Positions 11,916-25,190 of a DNA stretch of 64,000 nt are shown here, piece after piece. Source of the stretch: Progne subis subis (lineage: Eukaryota; Chordata; Aves; Passeriformes; Hirundinidae); the NCBI GenBank assembly GCA_022316685.1, contig JAKJHU010000033.1, positions 2,532,321 to 2,596,320 on the forward strand. Reading direction: 5' to 3'. The notes under the pieces are model-generated. The model did not search any database. It was not told the DNA's origin and worked only from the letters and a program-made list of their open reading frames with translations. The stretch's first letter is position 1. Each line of letters opens with the position of its first letter. The translations under genes were made by a program, and so were the position numbers.

Positions 11916-14253
11916 GAGCTTGCAGCATCACCTGAGCTCTGCAGAAAGGTAATAGCAGCGCCCGTTTTGGAGGTTTCCCCAAGTGATAGAAATGTAATTA
12001 CTCATCAGCACCACTGAAAGCATCCAGCACTTGGTCAGCTGGGAAAACACAATTTGTGGGAGTGTTTCAGCCTGTTCTGGAACACTTCTGCATCTGGTTT
12101 TCAGTGAAATAGGGGCCAGTGGGGGGCCTGGAGATTCAGAGAGGTTTAGAACTTCCCGGGTTCTATTCCTAGGTCTGTGAGAAAAGCTCAGGGTAAGAGC
12201 TAGTAGGTAGATCTTGTGGGCTCTAAACCTTATTTTCGGCTTGGAAAATTCAGGAATAAACCATGTTTTATTTGACAGGAGAGTATGGAATCTTAGAGAT
12301 CATCTATGAATTTCTCTGCAAAGGACATTGTAGAAATGCAAATAGATACTAAGTGTAAGAATAAGCCAGAGAAATACTCCTTTTCTGGGATTTCCTGTTC
12401 TATTTGCACATTTATGCCCCTAAATCTTTGCATTGTTTAAATTTGTGTTTTTCAATATTTTCTTTTCGTTTTTAAGACCCTGAAAATTTTAAAAGGTGGA
12501 TTTGTCTTTCCCGATTGAGTGTAATCTTCATGGCAATAGGTTTGCTTTCTTTACTTACTTTTCGTAGACTCTTTGAGCCCCCAGATGGGTCACAAACTGA
12601 ATGCAAATTCAGCTAAGTATCAAAAGATGATCTGTCCATTTCCAAGGGGTTTGGATTTTTTTCCTGTGTTCTGGAAATATGACTAATCCTTTCTGCTAGC
12701 CAGGAGTCCTGCCCATCTGAGCAGTTGCCTTCACAAGAGGGGAGTGTGGCTTTTGTGGCAGAGAACAATGTATTATATGGCAGAGGATGCTGAGATAGAG
12801 CAGAGTGAATTGTAATTTCCAAATACCATCTTGCCTCCACCTGCTCCATGCATCAACATCTCCTCCTCAGCTCCCCCTGGGTTTATAACATGAGAGGCTT
12901 TTTTAAATGGAAAACTGAACTGCCATATAAAAAGAATTTCTAATCCCTGCATCTAAATACAAAAACAAGTAAATCAATAAGAAAACATCCTGAATGTAAT
13001 TAAAAAAGAGGGTGAGAGCGACAGAGGAAGAGAGGAGAATTAGAAGTCGCATTGAAAACTACTCCTGTATTAGGCTGATACGAGCTTAGATGGGGAAAAT
13101 GCTAGTCATCATTTGAATGCAGGCACACAGACAGTGCTCTGATATCCAAATGCATGCTTCTGGGGCTCAAATAATCACAGAAAAAGGTCTCTATTGCTAC
13201 TGAAGCAGCCAGCCTTGAAGCAGCTAGCTTTGAGGAAAAACACACACCCACACACGCCCTCCTCCTTGTGAATGCCACATCTCTTCTTCGTCACAGGAGA
13301 TACCTGTCAGTTGTGGTTTAGATTTTTGTTTTTCCCACTGAGTTGAGTGGAGGTGATAATTTTCCTCCTATGAAAGGAAGCTATTTCATTGCTACTTCAC
13401 TATACTTGTGATGGTGTGAGTTGTTTTTGAAGTTCTGGAGAGAGATCTTTTTCATAGGTCAACAAATACAACTGTAAAAAATATTTAAGCATTTTGACAT
13501 GCAAACCCTTCACCAGTTCTCATTGCCTAGTGAATTATCTGTGTAGTTAAGAATCCAGCCTGCTTTAAATTAAAAATGGATTAAGGGATGGCCATATGCT
13601 TTCTGTAGATTTTTTTTTTTTCACCCCACTAACACCTCTTCTCCATAAACAAAAGGAAAATGATTTTCCCTTAAAAATCTATAAACCTACATGGTTTTGA
13701 TTTGAAGTGCTGTTGGAGCACCTCTAACTCCCAGACTCTCTGTAAGCCAGGATCTCTCCATCAAACTTCATTGTCCATGAGGAACTGTAAGCATACAAGG
13801 GTCATCTATATGAAATATGAATCCTCTCTCTAAAGAGCAGGTGCCAGGCTCTTCACAGGAGTTGTTTAGGCTGTACAGTATTGAGATAGGGTTGTGGGAA
13901 CATGACATTCTGGATAAGTATTTAAAGTTGTAATATTTAAAATGTTTCCAGCTGTTTCAACCAGTGCATATTGAGCAGTTTCTTTGTGGTAAGATACCTG
14001 GAATAAAAAAGTTTTCCATTGTTGCCTTTTTTAGTACTCAGGAATCCATTTATTTTATTTATTTGGACTGCAGTAGCTGAAAAGACAGCTTCCCTCTCCA
14101 GGGAGCTCTCAGTCCTGGGTGAAGACAGAGAGACAACAGGGTGATCCAGAGGAGAGGCACAAGTGAGCAAGGTGCTATTTATGATCAGTGCCACAGCCAT
14201 GAATGCAGCACATCAGCTCATTGGGCAGTGGGGAGCAGTTTAGATTTTCTTCC

Positions 14254-14275
14254 CAAGTGCAAGCACTTGCACTTG
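14254..14275. repeat. Perfect 10-bp inverted repeat with 2-nt centre
   Basis: CAAGTGCAAG at 14254-14263 is followed by CA and then by its exact reverse complement CTTGCACTTG at 14266-14275. It could form a small hairpin or a symmetrical protein-binding site, or be a chance near-tandem of the unit aagtgc/acttgc. No function is assigned. Confidence 0.9.
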
Positions 14276-16210
14276 CATCTTTCAGCTCTGAGTCCCTGCT
14301 ACCACTTTGCCCATCTCAGATGGGTCCCCTGGAGTTCCCTTCCTCTGGCTGTTGTCCTAGCTAAATTATCTGATTGTATATAATGCTGGCCATGCATTAA
14401 CCCAAAATTGTGACTAACTCTTTCTGTTTAAGAGGCTAAAATGCTGATTAAGAAATAATATATATATTCTTTCTTGTTTATTAACCAAGAAATTATGTCT
14501 CCATGGCAGCAGTCAAAAATCCCCAAGCATTTTTTTTTTTTACTCTTCTGGCTGCTGTGCCTGAAGAGGTTGGTTTGTTGTCTTAGTCTCTTTGTTGAGT
14601 TAGTAAAAAACCCTTTCTGCTTTTTAATAGTGGCAGCTGCAAAATGCAGCAGCTGCAACCCTAGTTTGGAGCAGAGAGGAGTAAAACCCCTCAGCTTGGT
14701 TGCAGGCTGCCTTATGTCATGCATGGCTGTTTCATTCAGTTCTGCTTGAATTATCAGAGGGCTTTATGTTGTTTCCTCCTACAGAATTGCTTCTGGAGCC
14801 TCCCCCAGTCCCCAGAGACCCTCAGCATGTGTCACTGTACTTCTGGCACTGCAAAAATTTCCCAGCTCAAGCTGATTTCTGTGCCCTAGGTTTGTGTGTG
14901 GCACATAGAGCTGGCTTCAGATAGGGCTGCTCGAGGTGAGAAAGGGTGAATGTGGTCTGAAGTGCCCTTTGGGAACTGAGGCTTAGTCTGGTTGCTCCAA
15001 GTGTAGCAGCTTCTAAGACTGGTGAGAAAAGGAGTCAGGATCAGGAGATTCAAAAAGCTTGATTCAAATTTCCATATCCTCTGTGAAACAAGCTAAACCT
15101 GAAATAGTCATGGCACAGCCAGAGCTTTCTTAAGAGTGTTTCTATCCCAGTGTCAACACATTATTTAGACTGCATTGTGCATGGCAAATTCTGGCTTGTG
15201 CCACAACCTCTTGCTCAGTGCTGGTTTGGCTCCACTGGGGCATCACAGTTTTCCTGGAGTTTGCAGTATTGAAATGCAGTCTCCATGACCAGCAGCTGAC
15301 ATATCCTCTCAGTATTGTCAAATTTGATTACATTTATAATTTTCCACTTTTATGCTGATGACATGCATCTTCGATGTGTGCTATTTTCTGGATGATTTTA
15401 TTCGGGCGTAAAATTAATGGAGCTGATTTTCAAAGTAGTAATGCTTCCCATTATTGCATCTTCTTTGGCACTTTTTAATAATGCTGCAAAGTGCAGAAAT
15501 CCTGTGCTGATGAGAAGGGTTTCTTGTATCTGCAGTCAGCCATCAGGACACGGAGGGAGGGAGCCAGCTGTGTGTGCAAGCACCCTGATCTCTTTTGGGT
15601 TTGGAAACCAGAACAACCAAAAGTTTAGAATCTCTACTCTTGCTTTTGGTTAAATGTACAAATAGCTTAGCCTAATGATGGTGAGTTTTTTGAGGCTATG
15701 GAAGCCAGCTGTGAAAATCTTTGTGGTTGAGAACTGTTAGGTGCAGACTATTTGCTAAAGAGCCAAGGGCATGGGCAACCACAGTGTGAGATGAGAGATG
15801 TTCCTCAAGGCTCCCAGCACCCTGCATTGCAATCAGTGCACACCTTCAGCAACATCCCAGAATTATGCAGTTCTTAACCTCCAGTACTCTTGATTATTAG
15901 TTGTTTCCCCACAGTAGGTGGTCCAGTTTACCCTGGTCCAGTTCAGCCTGGCTGGCAGTCACAGATGCCACATATGTCATCTTGGCATGGGAGCCATGCT
16001 GGAACCCTTTGGGACATGCACAGTGGCTGCATGTTGGCCCACTCCTGTGCTAGCTGCTGCCAAATGAAGATGGTGGCCCTTTATTTAACAGTGTGATATA
16101 AACAAATATTTTGTTGTGGATATTAGGGAATATACTGAAGGGATTATTCAGATTTGCTTGGGCTGTGTGTAGCTGAAGGGGACAATTCATGGTAATTAAA
16201 AATAAAATTT

Positions 16211-16226
16211 AAAAAAAAAAAAAAAA
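16211..16226 (+). repeat. A16 homopolymer
   Basis: Sixteen A following an AATTAAAAATAAAATTT stretch. It is A-rich simple sequence with no recognisable retroposed body. Confidence 0.85.
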
Positions 16227-16959
16227 GTATTTGAGGAGTTGAACAATGAACTGTAGGTTTAGCCCTCCTCAAATGCGCCAGAGTCCCAGGTAGTGTACAG
16301 AGCATGCATTCTTTGCAGTTCAAACTAGAAGGATGTCCTTTCATTACAACAAAGGGATAGTGTGAGTTAAAGCTGTTTTAAATATCTGTTTTCGGGAACC
16401 AATAATTAAAGTTAATAGGCTTATCTTAAATTCAGGGCTATGCTTTAGGATTAGGCAAAATCAGTAATGGTAATAAAGATAAGACTTCATTTGTTAATAC
16501 TTTATTCTTTAAGTATAAGACTAACTTCTGTAGAGAAGTTTCATTTGTTTCCTTCCCGATGTTTCCCTAGCCCTGTTATACCCCCCGGATTTTCCAGAAA
16601 GGGAATAGTAATTTTCACACCTTTGCTTTCTGGTGGCTCCTTTCTTTAGTCATGTTAATATTGCCTCAGAGATGGTGGAGACCAAGGGGGACACTCTAAA
16701 ATCATGTGAAAAGTATCAGCCCAGCAAATGAGCCTAAAAGCCTTTGTACATGTCTTGGGGTGGTGTGTGGATTGAAGTCCCACCTTTGCTTATTAAGATG
16801 TCTTAGTCCCCTTGTTTCATGAAGCTCATTTGTCTTTCGTGAGCCAGCCTGCTGACTGGTCCATGTGTTGTGTCTCTTAATTGCTTCATCAGTGACCTTT
16901 CTGTGGGGGTGGGGATGTCATCAGACAGGGGGCCTTTTGGATTTATTAATTTTTTGTTT

Positions 16960-17065
16960 GCCAAGAAAGCTCTGAGACTAATTGCTGAGACTTCCCAGAA
17001 GATATTAGTTTACAAATTTTAATGACACTTATGATTTATTAATGTGCTTCCCCCTGCATCTGCTC
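16960..17065. promoter_or_regulatory. Candidate conserved non-coding element
   Basis: This short AT-rich block contains ACTAATTGCTG, a TTGCCAAG half-site of NFI type, TTTTAATGACAC and GATTTATTAATG. The clustering of homeodomain-like cores in otherwise unique sequence suggests a possible enhancer. The evidence is composition only. Confidence 0.2.
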
Positions 17066-17839
17066 ATCCCTATTCCTTGGTGAAATTCCTACTGTATTGG
17101 AGGGAATGAATAAAAACAGAACTGCAGATTGTAATGCTGTTTTAGATAGTCTGCTATTTTAAAAATAAATGCCCATGCTTTATTTATATATCTGAGTCTC
17201 TGAGGACAGAAATATTGGCTTTGGCTGAGTTCTGCCCCAGAACCTTGTTTTGGTCTTGCTCGGTGGGAGCATTTTCATGTGCAGGTAACTCCTGTCCAAC
17301 CTGTGCTACACATCCCCACTCTGTGCCCCATTCACACAGCTTTTGCAGCTTGAAAGTGGGGCTGCTTTGCTGAAGTTGCTGGTGTTCAGACCTGTGGCTG
17401 TGAGAGGACTGGGCTGGTCACTGACAGTGGATGCTGCAGATATGTTTAGCTGGGGAATGTGCTCGTTGAGTATACCTAGAGAGGTTAGGTGTTTATACTT
17501 ATGTGTTGATCTCATAGATAAAAATGGGGTACTGGGAAGCTCCTTTTAATAAGTAGACATGGAAACTTCTGGATGCATCTTTTCTGTCTGGGTACAGGGA
17601 AGCAAAAAAGAAAAGGCAATTTATCAAATTTCTAAATTTTTGAGGAAATGTTCTTGGGATGAAAGTGGAATTCCAAACAAAATGTAGAGAGAAAAACACA
17701 TGCGGTGTTTTGTTTTAATTTTCCACGATTCAGGAAAAAACCCCAGCCAACCCTCTTGAATTATTTATATTCTACAAAAGAGCTGCAACAGGAGAGACTG
17801 AGAATATCTCCAGGGAGAGACTCGCTCTAATCTTATGTA

Positions 17840-17975
17840 TGGAAGATCCAAGTTCAAGCCCTTACTCTGAATAAGTATATAGAGAAGTGCTTTTTTATTC
17901 CTCAAGTAATTACATTGTGTAACTCATTGCTACAGGATGTTGTGAGGCAGAAATACTAAAAATGTAAATGGATTC
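17840..17975 (+). repeat. Weak MIR-like relic
   Basis: The stretch contains GATCCAAGTTCAAGCCC followed by a TTACTCTG segment and later GATGTTGTGAGG and AAATGTAAATG. These fall in the order of the MIR core and 3' end (roughly 'gggttcaaatcc', then 'gttgttgtgagg', then 'atgtaaa'). The similarity is low and the region between is poorly matched, so this is tentative. Confidence 0.28.
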
Positions 17976-18103
17976 CAAAAGGGGACTCAGTGAATTAATG
18001 GAGGATATTTCTGCTGGTGGTGTGATAGTGTGGCAGTAACCTATGGCTTGCATTAATTATTTTATAACACTGAGGGAGCAGACAAATCTACAGGTTTTGG
18101 GTC

Positions 18104-18109
<6 letters not shown>

Positions 18110-18134
<25 letters not shown>
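18110..18134 (+). repeat. T25 homopolymer
   Basis: Twenty-five consecutive T. No retroposed body was recognised on either side. Confidence 0.9.
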
Positions 18135-19687
18135 GTTACCTATTTGTCAGCAGTGAACTACTCAATCTTCAAATATTCCAATAGAATGGCTGGGATTGTG
18201 CTGGAGATGTGATATTACACAGTATTTTAGTGAGTTTGGGGTTTGGATATCTCTGAGTCCAGAGAACTAGACCCTGTGAAGAAATCATCCTGTCTTTTTA
18301 TCTCTTTCACATACTTTTGCTAGAATATTCTGTGGTAGATTAACAGGTAACACAAATATTTATAGTTTGGTGTGTGTACTATGACTGTCTTATTCAAACA
18401 AGGGATTTGAGTCTTTGTCACAGGTGGGCTTTCCCATCAGTTGGTGTCTCTTGGATGCTACCACATTTTGTAAGTAAAAGTGTTTCATTGGCCTGGAAGC
18501 GCTCTTTGAAATTTTAGTTTGAAAAAGACCCAAAAAATCCCAACCCCAAACCAAAACAATCCTACCAAAAATATCTTTGGCATAATTTAATTTTTAAGTT
18601 AGTCCTTTTAGGCACTCAGGTGGGTCAATGGAAAATTAGAACTGTCCAGATTTCTGGTCATTCAATTTCAGAAAACAAAGTAATAAAATGGCAAATTTAG
18701 GGAATTTAATGTCAGAAGATGTTTCTGGCGTAGACTTATAAGCATTAGGATCTCAATGTGAACTAATGAAATTTGTTGTGGAAAAAAATGAAGTGTTCTA
18801 GGAAGCTGGAAGAATATGCTCATCCCTGTGTTCTCAGCTAACATATGCTATATTTATCATAGTTTTTCTGTCCTTATTGGTGAATTTCTTTGCTTATGGT
18901 TCCTGAAGAAAGGAGACATCCTATCTCATCAGCAAGGAATTTCAATCTCTGCTCATGTTCCCAGGCATTTAGTTTTGGGGCTTTGGTGGAGCAGGTCAGA
19001 GGGAGCTTTGCCAAGAGTAAATGTGCTTTTGAAGCCTCACCGTCCCTATGAAGTCATCTTGTCAGGGCTGGCAGGTAAGTGTGTTTGTAGTGCTTTGCCC
19101 ACTTGTTTAGAAGCAGCAAGGCAGCACTCAGGAGGGAGTCTGCAGCCAAGAACCTGCTGTTGCAGATCCTGTGGGTGTTGTGACTGTTGCTGCATCAGCA
19201 GAGCCGCACCTGTTAACAGGAATTGGCTACTCCATCTCTTCATCATTTGGAACAGCAATTCCATTGCTCTCTTTAAAGAGCTGCTCCTTTTGTTGAGATA
19301 TCTAATCTTACATTCTAATGAGATTTGGATGTCGACTGCAAAACTTTTTGCAGGAAGCCACACTTTAAGACGAATTTGTTTTGACCTTACTAATGTCTTT
19401 TTCTGATCACTCTGTGCTGTGCAGAGGAGTTCTGTTGGCACAGATTAGTAGCGAATGCATTCAGTGGGAATCTGTGCCAGTAGTAATGAAAACCACACAT
19501 TAAATTTGCTTATAAATATGCAAATAGATAAGTCAAAAATAAAACTTTCTTAATAAATTACAAAAGAGCTTCCATACTAAGTCTCGTCTATTATGATTGG
19601 GACAGGAGGTGCCCAGAAAAGAGTATGCTAAAAATCTTACAATGTTATGTGGTGTGCACAGGGTCTCGCTAAACCGAGTGGGGAAAA

Positions 19688-20099
19688 CATCTCTCATATG
19701 AGGAAAGGCTGAGAGAGGTCTTCAGTCTGGAGAAGGGAAGGCTGGGATGAGACTGGTTCATTGTATCAATGTGTGCAAATTCCTCAGAGCAGGGGGAAAA
19801 TAAGATGGAGCCACCTCTTTTAAGTGTCTGCCCTGGACAAGAGACAATGCATGTGCACAAACTGAAACTCAGGATGCTCCCTCTGAATGTGATGGAAAAC
19901 ATTTTTTACTGTGTGAGTGACTCAACACTGGCTGAGGTTGTCCAAGGACGTTGTGGTGTGTCCATCCTTAGACATATTTAGAGGCCATCTGGACTGATCC
20001 TGGGCAAATGTTTTCTAGGAGGCCCTGTTTGAGCAGGAGGTTGGATTGGATCAGATCAGCTCCAAAGATTCTTTCCAACCTCAGCAATTCTCTGGTTCC
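19688..20099 (+). mobile_element. 5'-truncated CR1 LINE fragment, plus strand
   Basis: The block begins CATCTCTCATATGAGGAAAGG and continues through phrases typical of the 3' part of bird CR1: GAGAGAGGTCTTCAGTCTGG, a 'tatcaatgtgtgcaaat' segment, 'aagatggagcca', 'ctggacaagagacaatg', 'cacaaactgaaactcagg', 'ttttttactgtg', 'aacactggctgaggttg' and 'tccatcctta'. It ends with 'gagcaggaggttggattggatcagatcagctcca..ttccaacctcagcaattct'. CR1 is a non-LTR retrotransposon copied by target-primed reverse transcription, and most copies are 5'-truncated like this one. The reverse-transcriptase ORF is absent and the copy has scattered substitutions and small indels, so it is dead. It lies in the sense orientation of the host gene. 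Confidence 0.92.
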
Positions 20100-20659
20100 A
20101 AGAAGAATAAAGAAGCATTGACCTAAAGTTCAGAGCCAGTAGAAGAATTTGGTGCTTAGGATGATACGTAGTTAATCTGTGCATCTCCTTGCTGGGAACT
20201 GTTTTTACCCATGTTTTAGATGGGTTCCTAGAATCAGACACAAAATCTTTCAAGGATTGTAGTACGTGCAAAGGCTTCATCTGTGGCTCAGTTCCCTGGT
20301 CTCTGATCAGTCAGAGAGAGATAGATACTGCCAGGTGCTCTCCAGGCTTGCATAAGGAGCCAGTTGCACAGAGCAGTTTCTGTGTTGTTGCCGTCTCATA
20401 CATGCTGCACTGCTGCAGGGCAGTGCCCCTACCCACACTGGAGGTAGGCTTTGCATTGCCTTACAAGACTTGTTTCTCTTTGAACAAGCTTTTCTTTTCC
20501 TATTTCCTTCTTCCCTTGGTTTTTCTGTTCTTTCCAATTAGGCTTCAGGTCAAGCCATAAATCTTGGATGCTTTGTACAGCGGCTTGTAGAATTTAGTAC
20601 TTTAATACTTTAACATGGGTTGTGTCTCTTTATATTGATGTTTTATTATATTGTGGTGG

Positions 20660-20677
20660 TTTTTTTTTTTTTTTTTT
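20660..20677 (+). repeat. T18 homopolymer
   Basis: Eighteen T followed by a C/T-rich tail (cttttttcctccccc-like). Simple repeat. Confidence 0.85.
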
Positions 20678-23319
20678 CTTTTTCCTCCCCCAAATGTACT
20701 GCCATTTTATAATGGCTGTAAATAATCTGAAGGATGGAGAAAAGCTGTTAAAAAAAGTGCAAGAAATCCTTCCATTTTTCTTTTAGTCTGGTCTATCTCT
20801 CTCATTAAGCCCATGGTAGATTCATTAGGCTTCTCATAAAGTTAAAAGTGCCTATATAAAGTGATCACTTCTCCAAATAATATTTACAATGGGCTACATT
20901 TCCCCAGCCTGGAAAGCAGCCTTTGATTTATTTACTTACCACATGTGCTTCATCTGTAAAATCTGTCAGCCCGTTCTTTTACAGTATATATCTGGCCAAG
21001 TGAAAATTAAAGCTCTTGTAAACTACCAGATAATGGGAAGCTAGTGCATTTTTACATAAAGGATTTCTGCTTCTGAATAAAAACTATAGAAAGTTAGTGA
21101 GACCCTTCTGTAACCAGATTGCTAGGCCTTGTTTCTGGGTCTTTGAAGGCCAGTTACTTTAGAAAATTGACTCCACAAATATTAGTAGTCAGTTATATCC
21201 AGTTTGCCTTGACACTGACTGTCCAGATCCCTGAACCTAGCAGCAGGCCAGTAGCTGGGCATTCAGCATTCTGCTGGTCTAGTCAGGCATGCAAAAATCT
21301 GGTGGTGTATTGGAAAAGTTGAGGGATGTTATTCCCATGATAAATCCAAGAATATCCTTTGGCAACTGTAACAGGACTGTTGCATGTTATTTTCTGGATC
21401 TTGTAGTCTAGCTCAGGGTGTCTGTGAGGAAGATGATAATAGGAGGCAGGTAACAGGAAGGTGGCTGGGCTGTTAATACAGGTGTTACAGCCAAGCCTTA
21501 CCCCAAAATCAGGTAGCTTGTCCAGGGTTGAGAGTTGTGCTGTGAACTGACCTGGGTGAGTTCCGGTGCATTTAAAATGCAACAATCTCCATCTATCTGT
21601 AACTACTGCCAGGAGTGCAGGGCACTCTTGTACAAAAGGTCCTGGAAGTTCCAAAGCTGCCTGGGGAGAAGTACACAGAAAGAAAGAGCAACCCATCACT
21701 GGGACCTGGGTCTTGTGGGAGTCTGATCACAAGAAGTAATCAGCCCCGCGGAAAGAGAAATGCACATTGGTCCTCTTCCATCTCTTTCTCTGAAATGTTA
21801 GAAATTGTAGGAGTCATTTGTTTTAAGAAGGAAGCCTGGTTGCTGATTATTGGTCCTGGGGGAGGATGAGTAAGCAGCAAGTTCAGAGCAGAAGTCAGGA
21901 ACAGCTTGGAAAAGAGTAGTTCACTCACAGATAATATGTCCCAGGTCTTGGTGTGGAAACAGAAGGATCACACAACATCCGTCAGCACAAGGGGTGTATG
22001 AATTCCCTTGAGAACTCATAATACATTGAGTATGATCCCTCTATGGGTCTCGTGTAATTACTTCAGGGATCATAGAAAAGCTTGACCTTGAGGTACCCCA
22101 GACACAAGTCTCTGTAAAGCCATTTTATGGGAGACCTTGTCCTTTCTTTGGATTACTTCCAGCTGTAAGTGTGGCTGAGGAAAACCAAAGCAGTAAGATC
22201 ATCTGTTCAAATGTAAGGTTTCAGATATAATGTTATATTTCCATGGAATAGTTAAACTACAGCGTAAGCAGTAGACCATGGAACATCATTCAGCGTCTCT
22301 TTAGCAAAGTAGAGAGTAAATGTCCCCTGGAAGATTAAAATCCCATTGGGTCTATTATGTGTAACCAATAAAGATAAAAGGGATGTCTATGAGTAATACA
22401 GAGTTACCACAGCACATTCAGCTTTGTACCCCCAAGTGTGCACATTCTATTTTGTGCGAGGCATGGGGAAAAAAGGAAGAAGAGCTTTGGGGTTTCTCTT
22501 CTGGAAGAGTACATGGTAGGGGACTGTAGTGGACCATTTCCCTCTCTGGGGACTGGAGGGTGGTCTGCACCAACACTGTCTAACCGTAGGGGCTGAGGAC
22601 TTCTAGTCACACCACCTGAAAAGTTTGTTTATGTTTGCTGTCCTGTGGCATTTTAACACTGATGGGCACAAGAACATGGCCCATCAGTTACAGTGGTGGG
22701 AGACTTACAAGAAGCCCATATTCCCTTTCTGGAAGTGCTCCTTTGAAATAGTGACTGCACATGTGGTTTGTTTCAGGGACGGATGAGGGTGAAGTTAAGG
22801 AGGCTGTCGTCTAACTTGGTTGTTTAGCTAAATCTGACCCAAGCAGGGTGCATGTTGTGGTTTGCCATGAAATGTCAAACGTATCAGAAGAATCAGTGTT
22901 GTTGTGACTGTGCAGACATGGAATGGTGCTTTTCCTCAGTATCCAATTGCAAACTTGTTCTTCTTGTGTCTGTCCAGTTCCAGAGCATCACTGGATGTGG
23001 CTCTTTGCGGTGTCCTGGTGGCAAATCTGGAATTGGTTGGGGACTTGCGCTGCTGGGAAGCTTTTTGGGCATGCTTGACTGTGGCATTGTTGAGGAGCTC
23101 TGATCTTGTGGAAAAGTGGGTTCTTGAATTCCTTGGCATAGATATTCCAGTTTTCTATTGTTGAAGTCCCTGTATACTTGCAGAAAGCAAAGGCACCATC
23201 CTTTGTTCTAAGGACTCCTTTCTTGTGTTTTATCTCATCTTCATTGGTCACTGTGCTCCTTCTCATCCCATGTGACAAAAACCATTACAAATGCTGCAGT
23301 AGGCTGTGTTGCAAACTGT

Positions 23320-23460
23320 TATCTTCAAAAATGACATTCATAAAGGTTAATAATTGGAATGAGCTCTGGCAGTTACTAATTAGCACCATTACACAATCAG
23401 CTCACATTCTGGCAGCATTAGGAATACTTAATCAGTCAATTATCATTGATCTTGGAAAGT
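23320..23460. promoter_or_regulatory. Candidate conserved non-coding element with clustered homeodomain-like motifs
   Basis: Within about 140 bp there are GGTTAATAATTGG (23345-23357), TTACTAATTAGC (around 23373), TACTTAATCAGTCAATTATC (around 23426-23445) and a spaced repeat of 'ctggcag' (23366 and 23409). The sequence is complex and free of microsatellite or repeat similarity. This is the sort of motif grammar seen in deeply conserved enhancers of neural genes. No conservation data are available here. Confidence 0.3.
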
Positions 23461-25129
23461 GGTGCTCTAAAGTTAGCATAAGGTGCCTTTGTAAGTGGAG
23501 AGAAGGATTTTGACACTGCCACAGTGGTCAGGCTTCTGGGAGCGTGTGGTGTGAGGTCCCAGTGTGGTGTACCTGATTGTGATGGATAGATTGGAATTAA
23601 AAATCAGATAGCACAGACTCACCTTCAAACAGGCATAAATAGGTCCTATCACTTCCTCTCTTTGCCGTTTCAAACAGTAGAGGGTGTTCAGGGAGAGAGC
23701 TGGCTTTGGGGAAAAAGGGATTTAATGACTTCAATGAATTTCAGTTAACGTGTACTGACTTACAAGCTTTTTGAAGAACAGCTGGAGCATACGGTACCAT
23801 TTTCCTTGGTTTTATTTTTCTTCATGTGAATTATAGTTCTCAGGTTAAGGAAGTTGTAAACAAGATGGGGAGGCACCAAAGGATTCTAAATTCTAAAGGA
23901 TTTCCCTTTAGAAGTATTTCATAAAGTGACCTTAATCTTATGAATCTAAATGTTATGATTGCTTTGTGCCCTCTCAGGCACTCAGAGGCGCAGCCTTTGC
24001 TGCTTGCGCTGGCTCAGTGTGCAGAGGGAGCAGGGCTGGTGCTGCACAAAATGGCCATGGTTTTCTAGCCAGTTTGGCTGTTTGGCTGTTTCCTACTTGA
24101 GTGTCTCAACTTGCTTCTCTTGTAAAACCATCTGTTATTGTGCCTGGTCAGGAAGGTGTGCAGATATGTGTGGGCCACGCAAGCAAGGATGGTGGCTACA
24201 GTCCAGTGCGTGAAGGCAATTTTCCAGATCTCTGTGTGGAAAATGATTGTGTGGAGCGATCAGGGCTGACATGCTGGTTTCTGCTCTTGCTTCCCTTTTA
24301 TAATTCTGTGTTTTGACTGTTTAAGATACGGTCTGCAATGTGTGCAAATTCACAAGGGCAAGTTGTCAACAACATGTTGGAATGTAAGGGGAGTCCAGGA
24401 TATTGTGAAAGTAAAGTAACTTGTGTAGGTGAAAGGGCCAGGAAAAACATGAGCTGGACTTCACTCCCCTTTGGAGTTTGGCCCAGGGCCTCTGCCTGTT
24501 CAGCAGAAGGGAAAATGCATTTTTGTGATTATTTTGGAATGCGTTTGTAATCCATGTCTCTCTCTTGCTGGTTATTGTCTGAGAGTTTTCATTGTGGGCA
24601 AATGATCCAGAAAAAAATCTGGTTAGAATCTTACAGGCTGGATGTTTCCTCAAATCTATTTTGTGCAGCAGAAATCTGAGAATACACTTCAGGGCTGATT
24701 GAAGTCAGAACAACATTGATTATTTTTCTCTCCATCTGAAGATTCGCTTTTGCTCTTGGCAAAAATCTGCAAAGGGTCTTGGGAGCAGGGACAAGGAGAA
24801 AACAAGTCAGAAGTTCAACTCTAGTTCCAGCTTTTGGAAAAAGGTAGCCCAGTGTGAAGGGAATTGTTTAAAAAGTACTTGATCATACATCTGATTCCGG
24901 AAGTAGTAGAAAGTGAGTGCACGAAGAAACAATCCAGACCACTAGAATTTCCTTGCCTGCTATCTGAGATGGCAGATTTTTCTCAGAAATAAAAAAGAAA
25001 CTTGGTTGAAGAAATATAAAAATCTGAGCATGGCTATGGATTGTACAATGATTATTTAATCTGGAGAGAAGAAATATGTACAGGAAAGCTATTTTAGATG
25101 TAGGTCACTAGTGTAGTATCCAAATTTGG

Positions 25130-25190
25130 AGGAAGACTAGACTAGATGACCTTTAAAGGTCACTTTCAACCCAAACTGTTCTATGATTCT
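25130..25190 (+). mobile_element. Short CR1 3'-end fragment, plus strand
   Basis: GACTAGATGACCTTTAAAGG, followed by 'tcactttcaacccaaactgttctatgattct', is the signature 3' terminus of bird CR1 elements. It ends in the characteristic TTCTATGATTCT unit. Only about 60 bp is clear. Upstream sequence (for example 'aatctggagagaag' near 25058) may be a further decayed part of the same copy with internal deletions. Confidence 0.88.

Noticed and set aside
12121..12190. Possible MIR-like 'gggttctattcctaggtctg'
   Set aside because: Too short and isolated to call.
21283..21699. 138-codon open frame on the minus strand
   Set aside because: Low-information protein with no family resemblance; unsupported.
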